From Mytilinidion resinicola (Eukaryota > Ascomycota > Dothideomycetes > Mytilinidiales > Mytilinidiaceae), in the NCBI RefSeq assembly GCF_010093595.1, contig NW_022985454.1:285118-349117 (forward strand): a DNA stretch of 64,000 nt. Direction: 5' to 3'. Both the position numbers and the translations under genes were made by a program. The notes beneath the pieces are model-generated. The model was not told where the DNA came from, searched no databases, and saw only the letters and a program-made list of their open reading frames with translations. Positions 55,791-64,000 of the stretch are shown in pieces; the stretch's first letter is position 1, and the number at the start of each line of letters is the position of its first letter.

Positions 55791-57804
55791 TCATACGATA
55801 GTCAACCGTGTCTTCGTGGCGCCCTTGAAGCCTTTATGAATTATATCATTCTCAATTCCAAGACGAGAGAGTCTAGCCAGGAACCCAAGCCGTTCAAACG
55901 CTCCCGGCTTTCGCAGCGACGCTCCAAGAACTAGGCAGTAGTCCCCACCTCCCTTCGTACAAAGACGCATTAGATAACAGCAATAGCTCCCCTCAATCCT
56001 TCCCGGATCTTGCTCTGCTCGATGAACAGTCAGGGGCCATGGAAAACTGGGAGAAAGGCGCGACACAGCGAGCGTTACATCAGGCTGGAAGCTGATGTAT
56101 TCATTTGCGGCTGTTGAACTTGCTGGTTGGAACGTGACATTCAGACCATTGATGTCTGGGGGGAAATGCAGCCAGGCAGAAACAAGAGGACCGTCGAAAA
56201 TAGCATAGCCGTCCGTCACTTGGCCGAATGGATCCAGTCCAGCTAGGCTACACCGAATCTCAACGACTTCGGTGAGCCAAGTGATATCTTCTCTTTCTTC
56301 AAAGCTTGATCTGAGATGGTTGTAGCTAACCATATAGTCGAGCGAGGCCCAGCTGAATGACGGAGCACGGTAGGTGCGACTTACAAAGCAATTCTCCCGC
56401 TTCGCAGTATTCCATAAGAAGCCTCTCATTGATCCGTCATTCCAGATGCCAGCGACGTATGGATCTTTAAGCAGCTTACTGAGAACCTGTACAACACCTG
56501 ACAGCGCGGGGAGCTTATCGCTTTCTTTGGTGAGGGACGCATTCGTAAATCGTGGTATGATATCGCAATACCAGAACTTGTGCAGCTTATGCCGGGGGGT
56601 TTCCTGAGAAAGATGCTTCCGACTGTAAGGATGAGGGTCGTTGAATAGTGTATGAGAGACGTCCCAGGAACTCCTGCATTCGCACTGTTCGACAGTGTTG
56701 CATTCCCAACGGAGCTCATGGAGGGAAAATAGTAAAACACGAGTGGATAGCAGGCGTTCTTGAAAGGCCCATGCACGCTTCTCTAGGGGGTCGATCGAAG
56801 GCAGGAAATGATGGGTTAAAGCCTGTCGAAACGCAACCGGTTTGGGCGACAAGTTTGGATTTTCTGGTTGGAACATTACGGTTCCGTTCAGAAGCTTGGG
56901 TCTTGGTCTTAAAAATCCCTCGGTGTCACCAGTAGCAGACCCAGCAGCCAATGTGACAACAGCATGCTCATATATGGCTGCCATGTGGGCCGATTGTTCC
57001 TCCCAATCAGGTCGAGAGTCCTGAAGTATGCAGAGAGAGTCGATCCATATATATGAAAAGCCTAGTAAAGCAGTGATTTCGATTGCATGCTGGAAAGTTT
57101 TTGGCAGCCGGGACCATGGAATGTCCCTCATCCATGAATCCACAGTTGTACTCTCAGTAGCAAGGGATCGCTCTAGTCCCCAACAGTGAGATAATGCAAC
57201 GTAGCGCTCCATCTTGGTGTTTTTGGTGTTCATGAGGCGGATCCGAAAAGGTGCTTGCGGATCATGGCTTGACTTTACGCGAAGAATTCGCTTTGGCATG
57301 GCGAGAGGTCCATTGGCTTTGCAATTCATGTGGGTTTCCAAGCAGTCCCTCAGCCATGATTTGGCCAGAGCTATGCAAGCGAGTGATCTAGCATGAGCCT
57401 CAACTGGAGGGCATGAAAGGAGATTAGGATGTATAGGTTCACATTCGGCGCCTGGGTTAAATCAGTAGGAAAGAGCTGACGTGAGTACTCAAGATAAGGC
57501 TGTACTCCAGTATTCTATCAAGGGTAGAGATTTAGTTGGTAGTCATACCTGGAAGTTGAGGGCAGAAGCAGTCAAACACGACTCCCCACTCAACTCGAAG
57601 ATGTAACGGGTGACGACCCCAAATACTAACGTCTATTTCCAGATCACTAAGATCGGACCTCACTTTGAAGACTATGTCGCGTAGCAATGCGCACGACCGG
57701 CATTGTTTGGCAGATAGCGAAAGCTCACGCAATTTTATGTCGTGATACACCCATAGCGGGGATGGTACCAACAGATCCAAACATGTTGGACAACTAGCAT
57801 CCAT
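55791..57804 (-). CDS. HET-domain protein (heterokaryon incompatibility type)
   Basis: Two exons on the minus strand: 57549-57804 and 55791-57451, joined by a 97-nt intron; 638 residues. The HET domain (PF06985) runs about 165-315: RYVALSHCWG, the IWIDSLCILQDS patch, then EHAVVTLAA and ENPLEKRAWAFQERLLS. N-terminal 120 residues have C-x2-C and CRSCALLRD. HET domains trigger cell death after fusion of incompatible strains and are close to TIR-like folds. C-terminal part (DYMVSYNH, PFGQVTDG, WLHFPPDI) is the usual variable region. No NACHT/WD40 part. It sits 121 bp from the TA-flanked relic. Confidence 0.92.
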
Positions 57805-58792
57805 GACAAAAGCCCTTGCAAACGACTCTGAGGTGGAAGGTTGGTCTGATAAGTTGAGCTGCTTTCGTGAAATTGTGGACAGATGAGGATGATGAACTGG
57901 ATGTCTAGAACGCGTCGTGCTGCCCCCCCGCAGCCTGACGGTTGCTTTTCGACATTTCCATGTGACCTATCACTGCACCTAGCATAGATGGAATTAGTGG
58001 GCAATTGCTTTCTTGCGGCCTTTATACTTCACATTTTTAGCAATATTTCCCTCAGTAAATCGGCACTTCATTTCTCCCTCAGAACATCGCGTCAGAGAAA
58101 GTTAGCTGCATCTTTGTGGGGCGTGGGGCTGTCCAATCTTTCCAGTAAAATGATTTGACTCTAGACGCTGGGAAAAGTGCAGGAGAAGCGACGGACGAAG
58201 ATGAAGGTTGCCATAGAAGTTTGTTTTAGCACAAGACAGAAGAAACGTGTGGGTCCGAACCCAGCACGTGACATTACTCGATCAACTACAGCCAGCCGTC
58301 CACAATCTATACAGCACCCTCTTTCTAGATCTCACGAAAATCGTTTACGTACAGCAGGTACTTCTATGCCATGTCATTCATGAAGCCTCTCCAAATCTTC
58401 TAACCACTTGCCCGGAATTTCTTTTAGATACGGAACTCCATGTTGCGTGCCGAATGAAGCACCTCGCATTGATTTCTCTAACCTATGAGACGCACCCAAT
58501 GCGTCCCTTTTACCGTCATAAACACCCACCGTGACTCCCTCCGTGCTCTACCCTTTCCACAGCCTTACGGATTAGGAGGACAACAAAGCTCACCAGGACC
58601 CCAGGACATTGGAAACATTCAAGACGAGTTATACAGCATCTTCATTAAACTTCATAACGTCTAGCAATCATTACACGCCTTTTAGTCATGGCTTTCATCC
58701 TATCCATGCCATACCCAAAATAAACACCCTTCCGCGCTAAACGCAATGCCTACAAAAGATATCAAAACACCAACCCGTTTCCTCCTCATCCC
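57805..58792. other. intergenic
   Basis: No gene seen. Confidence 0.5.
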
Positions 58793-59266
58793 TCATTTAC
58801 AACTCAAATTCCCCATCCGCCCATCCCGATGCGTCCCCTCCTTCGCCGCCCCAAAATCCCCCGCCACCAGCGTGCGATTATACATCAAACACCCCGTCAT
58901 CAGCTCGCCCCCCGGCGTGCCGTAGTACCCCGCCGGCGTCGGCACCTCCCACGCGATATACGCCGCCTTGCACCCGCTGAGCCCGTTGCACTGCTCCAGG
59001 CACCCGATGTATAGGTCAGTGTCGTTAGTCGAGGCCGGGTCCCAGTACGCGGCGTAGACCTGGTTGGCGGCGTCAACGCTGGCGAGGGGCGCGTAGTGCG
59101 GTGGGGACGAGGAGAGCGACACGGGAAGCACGGTGTAGACGGGGCAGGTCGCCGGGATGGGAGTGTAGGCGGGGCCGCCAGCGCGGGGAGCGAGGGGGTT
59201 GTGGAGGGGGAGGGCGAGGGCGGTTGTGGTGGTGAGGAGAGTGGTGAGGAGGGTTGTGGAGAGCAT
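58793..59266 (-). CDS. small secreted Cys-containing protein, apple-like
   Basis: Single exon, 157 residues. Start ATG at 59266 places a clean signal peptide (MLSTTLLTTLLTTTTALA) first; a longer in-frame start at 59485 would mask it. The mature part has about six Cys (PATCPVY, IGCLEQCNGLSGCKAAY, MTGCLMY, NLSC) and a YIGCLEQC...YNRTL layout like a single PAN/apple module. Size, secretion and Cys content are effector-like, but the family is not one I can name. It is GC-rich and lacks TE debris. Confidence 0.65.
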   Translation of the reverse strand: MLSTTLLTTLLTTTTALALPLHNPLAPRAGGPAYTPIPATCPVYTVLPVSLSSSPPHYAPLASVDAANQVYAAYWDPASTNDTDLYIGCLEQCNGLSGCKAAYIAWEVPTPAGYYGTPGGELMTGCLMYNRTLVAGDFGAAKEGTHRDGRMGNLSCK

Positions 59267-61020
59267 TGTGGGTGCTTTTGGCTCGAGCTCAGAGGTGGTT
59301 GGGCGGTGAAGTCGACTGGAACGAGTTGTTGCGGGTAGGTGTTTTCGCTTGAAGAGGATAGATATTCTCGATTGAAGGAGAAGGATTCTGCGCGAAATGT
59401 GGTTTAAGTGGTTTGTTGACCAGGTTGACAGGTGGTTGATTGTCGTATAATTGAAGTCAGGGATTGAGGTTGGCTTTAAGAACACGAAGACGAGACGAGA
59501 GGCTTTATCAGTGAGACCGGAGGTTTGATATTGAGACTGACCTGTAAAGAGTGAGAAAACAAGAGGGGTTAGTGAGACGAGTTATATAAGAGGCAGGAAA
59601 TCTGTCATTAGTGACGATTTAAGGCGCAGCGGGAGAGGCTGGGAAGGGTCAGCTGCGACCCACAACGCAACCCGGGGTCCCGCATCTCGTGAAGCACAAA
59701 TAGATTATTCGGCCGTTGGTTCCTGCGATGATGTCGGATCGGCCGATCAATACATGTCTGGGGCAAGTCCTCCTGCAGACGTCATGCTGTAACCACGGTC
59801 CAGGGGTAAGCTGAGCTGACATTGGGCGATGCGCGCACACTAAGTCTATTTGTTTGTCCAAATCGAGTTTGTGCGTTCGTTTTCGGACGCCATTGATCTA
59901 GAGTGGTGTTGTCGTGAGTGGTTGATGTCTGACAAGGTGACATGATGGGATGAGGTCTGGGGTGGAACGAAGCTGGCAGCGAGGCTGGTCGACATCGTGA
60001 GTGGCTGACAGGGGGTCTTAGCGTGTGGAGAAACAGTCGATCTGTCTTTCAGGGGTATGCGGATGACCTCACTCAACGTCTATCATGAAACGCTCATGGA
60101 TGGAGCTCGTTCAGGTATTCCAGCTGCTCTTTCGGGAAACAAGACGGCCTTTTGCGAGGTTTGACACGGCCAGAACTTCTACAACAAGCGCAATTATTTC
60201 AGGGCTGGTGCTCTGAACATCCGTGTAAGTGCTATTTATATATGCCTGTTACACCCGATTCTGCCTCATCACTCCACCAAACTATCGACTTGTCGAGTGC
60301 TTGTTTCCCTTCCCTAGTAGCAGGCAGGCCTCTTAGTCATTCTTCAAGAAGAGAGAGCTGTTCGTAAATGAGTACGAAACCGTGAAATTAATGTATCAGT
60401 GAGCGTAGTCAATGCGCAATCCTCTTTGCTGAATAGTTTCACAGTCGGTGTAATCGGAATACTTCTCGACGTGCTCTAGTCGTAGCTGAGGTAATGGACC
60501 ACTTGTACTCTGCGACTTTCGCAGCAGCACAGCAAGTGCTTGCGACCAACCTCGTGTTTTCTGCTGCATCGTTTCGTGTTAGTCAAACGAAGTCTACGTG
60601 CTTTGCACATACTAATAGAATCGTGCATCTTGCTAGATGCTCCAGCGGCTGTGCAGTGGCTTCGAGGCGAATTGAAACTAGAAGATTAGCAAGCTCAAGT
60701 ACGACGAGAACATACATGTCATTTGCTTCGAAGTTCTGAACGGTCACAGGCGGGCATCTGGCGATCTGCTTTGGCCTATTGAAAGTCTCAATCTGTGTCC
60801 ATAGCAACTACTTATCATACACACCTGGAACCTGGGCATCCTCCCACTCAATCGCCTTCGCCAGGATCCGCCTCGCTAACTTCAGCCCGTTTGACCTGCT
60901 GCCAACACCTATCACACCATTGAATCCAAGTGGCCAGCAACCGAAAGTTTTTTAACGTGGAGAAAAAGGTATGACGGATGTCGAGGGCGAACAAGCTCCG
61001 TAGGTCAGTCAGATAAGAGA
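59267..61020. other. intergenic
   Basis: No gene called. At 60820-60960 the minus strand reads FGCWPLGFNGVIGVG ... LARRILAKAIEWEDAQ, protein-like but isolated, 60 bp from the next gene; perhaps an exon relic. Confidence 0.4.
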
Positions 61021-63571
61021 CTAGGAAAGACCCTTTGCTGCGCTCTCTGAGCAGAAGATCAGCATACGCCAGAGCTTCATAACGAACTGCTCCGCATCGT
61101 CATCAAGCAGCTGCACAAATGATTAGTAAATCATCAGGTTTCTGAACGGGGGAGGACAGCTTACCGCTTCGAACTCGGACACCAGGTCCTCAGGCTTTCC
61201 CCTGTTCTTGAGATGATTGCCAATAAAGTCAATCATCTCCTGCTCCTGCACGCCGAGATAGTCCATAATCTTCTTCTCAACGAATGGCATGATAGTCCCC
61301 TCTAGCGCGGCGTCATCAAAGAAGTCCCACTTGACTTCCCAACTGAAGAGGGCTTCTTTGTCGGCCACGGGAATGGAGAGAGCGAGTTGGCGAGTAGCCT
61401 CCTTACGCTCCTCCGGTGTCAAGCTAGCAGCTTCTGCCGCAGTATCGATTTGGATAGGGACGAGAATGCGCCTAGTCGTGACCTCCTCTTCCTCCTCGTC
61501 TTCGAGCAAGCTTTCGATTTCAGCAGCAGACTTGCGTGGTGCAGCAGCAGCATTGACTTTCTGTGCAGCAGCTCCAAGCGACAGCTTGAAGGGCGCGGCC
61601 GGTTCTTGAGCTGGTACGTCGGGGTATAGCTGGTCCAGGAAGTTATCAGCCATATCGCGTTCCTTCTTGCGTAGCCGGTCCTTGTGGGCATTGTCTCGTT
61701 TCTCCTGCTCCCGGTCCATATTGTCGGCCTGGAATTCTCTCAGACGCACGTCCGCCCGCTTTCGGGCCCAGGCGGCATGATCTCTATGGTATTCGTGATT
61801 TTTGGTAGTGGCTTCAACCTCATCATTCCAATCCTTCAGCTTCTTGGCCATTTCAGCTGCCACCTTCTCTTTGTCGGCTTCTTCTTGAGTGTCACGAGCC
61901 TTTTCACGTTCTAGAGCTAGTCCACGACTCTTTTCCCGATTGATCCAGCGTCGCTCGTAGTCGAGATACTGCTTTTCCAGATCAGACTCCTTCTTGGCTT
62001 TGTGTCGGCGCTCTATCTCAGAATCGCTTGCTGAGTCGTCCTCATCGTCGCGTTTTATCCAACCTGCAGATCCGTTGGCACCATTGACAAACGAAACTCC
62101 GCCTTGGTAGTCCTTGGGGATCTGGGCACCGAAACCTTTTGGTCCACTGGGAGCACCATGAACTCCACGATCCCTAGGGCCGACTGGTATGCCATTTGCG
62201 CCTCCTGCAGGGCCGAGTGGAGCTGTCCGGGGAGGAGATCCTAACCGGTTCGCCCTTGAGCCAGCAACATTCCTGGCCCATTGCGCCGCCTCCAGTTCTT
62301 CTTCCTGCCGCAGTCGCTCCATATCTCGTCTGTGACTCCGGTCTCTGAATGCAGCAATCTCTGCTGCGACTGTTTCGCGCATGTCTTCGGGAATATCTGA
62401 TAGTTCGTCCTCGACAGTCAGCGGGATCGTGACAACTTCCGCATTTGTTCCCTCAGGCTTCACGTCGCCGCCTTGCATGACTATATCTCCGTACATAGCG
62501 ACGTCGACATCGATGTTGTTCGGGGGAGGAGGATTGAAGAGGCTCGCGAGGACGTCTGCGAGATTGTTTTTGGCCGTGTCGGTTCGAAATTCTACTTCCT
62601 CCTCGCTCTCCTTTTTGCGTTCTTGCCATTCGTCAGCGTACTTGACGGAGGCTTCGTCCACAACGATCTGGATGCTAGTCAATAAAAAGGACGCAGACTT
62701 GGAAGTTGGGACTGACCTGAAGAGTGGCCTTCTCGACTGTCTTCTTCTCGTCCTCACCATCTACGCCATCCTTCTCGACGTCTTTCTTGGCCTTAGGTTC
62801 TTGCTTCTTCACTGGAACCTGAATATCCTTAAAGATTTTCGCAGCGGTCGCCAGGCCCTGAGAATCCTCATACTCGGCAAATCCAAACTTGCAAGGCTGG
62901 CCGTTCGCGTCCGTAGCTCGCGTCCACCTCCGCAAACCACCAGCACAGCGTAGTATCCTCTGCAAATCATGATCAAAGTCATCACCTCCGCCTGACTTAT
63001 TTCCGAGTGCCTCCGTGATGTTGTTGACGAATATGGTGCGCGCGATTTCTTCCCTCGTCGGCGGATTAAGACTGGCAACAGGCTCCCTCATCTGGAACCC
63101 CCGATCAGCGCCTCTGTATTCGTGACCCAGACCTCGTCGACCACCAGCCGATCCGGGGTCCGCGGCGCTCTCCCTACGCCCTCCGGAGGAATCTTGTCGG
63201 GTTGGTCCAGAGGTTCCTAGGCGAATGACGGGCGCATTGAAGTTGATGTTGGGCATGTTCGCGGGAGGCTGAAAGTTAAGTGGGAGACCAGCTGGTCGGC
63301 CTGGAAGTGAGCCCTGAGCTTGCGCCATGCCGGGCGGTGCGGCAGTTCCTGGTGCGGGCATACCTGGTGGTGCGCCTGGAATTGTTAGTAGTGCGCTCTC
63401 TTTGACTGCATGATGGAAGGCCTTACCCATCCCCGGGGGAGGCGCCATGCCCGGTGGCGGTCCATAGCCTGGTGGTCGCTGAAACTGTCCGGGTGCTGTT
63501 TCCGTCAGTACGAAGATATATTCAGCGACAAACGTCGCGCGAAGGAGCCACACGCCTTGATAGTTGTACAT
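61021..63571 (-). CDS. U1 snRNP RRM/PWI protein (RBM25/Snu71-like)
   Basis: Five exons on the minus strand: 63554-63571, 63427-63484, 62717-63375, 61165-62667, 61021-61110; 775 residues. Residues about 8-60 are Pro/Gly/Met-rich (PPGYGPPPGMAPPPGMG). An RRM follows: RTIFVNNITE (RNP2) and KFGFAEYED (RNP1, about 205-212). The middle is a long Glu/Arg/Lys-rich helix (ERRWINREKSRGLALERE). The C-terminal PWI domain has WEVKWDFFDD, KIMDYLGVQEQEMIDFIGNHL and AEQFVMKLWRMLIF. RBM25/Snu71 binds U1 snRNP and 5' splice sites. Exon 1 of 18 nt assumes use of the GTGTGG donor; the frame through it is open, so the N-terminus may be longer. Confidence 0.9.
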
Positions 63572-63908
63572 GTCTGCAGCCGCGCCGATCTGCGCGTCTC
63601 GGAAGCTGGCGTGAAGCTTCGAGGGTGGTCGGAAAGTAACAGCTACGGTTGGCTACGCGCCGGAACAGTGTGATAGAGATGAGTGGGTTGAGCACTGGGG
63701 GAGAGGTTGAAGACGTGAAAGTGAAGACCTATCACGTCGAGAGCCGGCAAAACTTCGCCTGCTTGGCTTGGCGAGCCTTGCGCCAAACTTTCTCTGCAGC
63801 GAACAGAAGCACAACCACCTCGAACGCGTCCTCGACTGGCCCCGCTGCCAATTCACTCAATTAGATGGCATCTCAATAACCCACGGCATCCATCTCGCAT
63901 CCACCATC
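63572..63908. promoter_or_regulatory. divergent promoter region
   Basis: Between the RBM25-like gene and the gene starting at 63909. No motif stands out. Confidence 0.4.
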
Positions 63909-64000
63909 ATGGAGTTCCGCCGCGTAGGAGACGCCCTCCTGCGCTCTCCTCACTCCATCATCCCATCTCCCTCCATGTCTCTCCGAGCCTCCCAACGCCC
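63909..64000 (+). CDS. N-terminus of an unknown gene, cut by the window edge
   Basis: ATG at 63909 in ATCATGGAG context opens a frame of about 30 residues (MEFRRVGDALLRSPHSII) that runs off the window. Arg/Ser-rich with no acidic residue after Asp8, so a mitochondrial presequence is possible. Nothing more can be said. Confidence 0.4.
   Translation, partial: MEFRRVGDALLRSPHSIIPSPSMSLRASQR

Noticed and set aside
1..64000. tRNA, rRNA or CRISPR features
   Set aside because: I saw no tRNA A/B boxes with a cloverleaf, no rRNA and no spaced direct-repeat array.

Overview
The window reads as nuclear DNA of a filamentous ascomycete (Pezizomycotina). Genes are split by short introns, mostly 45-70 nt with GT..AG ends and CTAAY-like branch sites. 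The gene set includes HET, DUF3176, the fungal rhodopsin-like family, Msb2 and Csm1/Pcs1. The class cannot be fixed from the sequence alone. All exon boundaries below were placed by eye from splice signals, phase and family similarity.

Layout: 1-1200 holds the 3' part of a decayed hAT transposase. 1.5-9.4 kb is an accessory stretch: a rhodopsin-like membrane protein, an intact short-chain dehydrogenase, a broken Fungal_trans_2 regulator and a second, broken SDR. 9.8-16.7 kb is a three-gene cluster in which all three proteins carry a similar [YF]-G-[DE]-x-x-[IV]-x-G-x3-G-G patch, perhaps MACPF-like pore-former modules. One member adds a coiled coil and a DUF3395-like tail. 17-20 kb is repeat-rich with two small hypothetical genes.

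20-27.4 kb carries two conserved genes on the minus strand: SEC27 (coatomer beta', with a 6-nt micro-exon) and a large Msb2-like signalling mucin. 27.4-34.8 kb is gene-poor, with a fold-back element, MITEs, a 50-residue Cys-rich protein and an F-box-like relic. 34.8-54 kb is mostly housekeeping: a Gvp36-type BAR protein, a Dal5-like MFS transporter, an apple-like membrane protein, a DUF3176 protein, MTP18 head-to-head with ATP synthase subunit k, Csm1/Pcs1, an AN1 zinc-finger protein and an EXPERA protein. After a TA-flanked transposon relic (54.8-55.7 kb) come a HET-domain gene, a small secreted protein, a U1 snRNP RRM/PWI protein and the start of one more gene at the right edge.

Two TA-flanked repeat classes recur. 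One is a MITE family of about 180-230 bp with 25-30 bp terminal inverted repeats; one copy starts 24 bp after the MFS stop codon and another fills an intron of the DUF3176 gene. The other is a single 0.9-kb element. C-to-T type stops and AT-rich decay in several relics fit repeat-induced point mutation (RIP), but this is inference.
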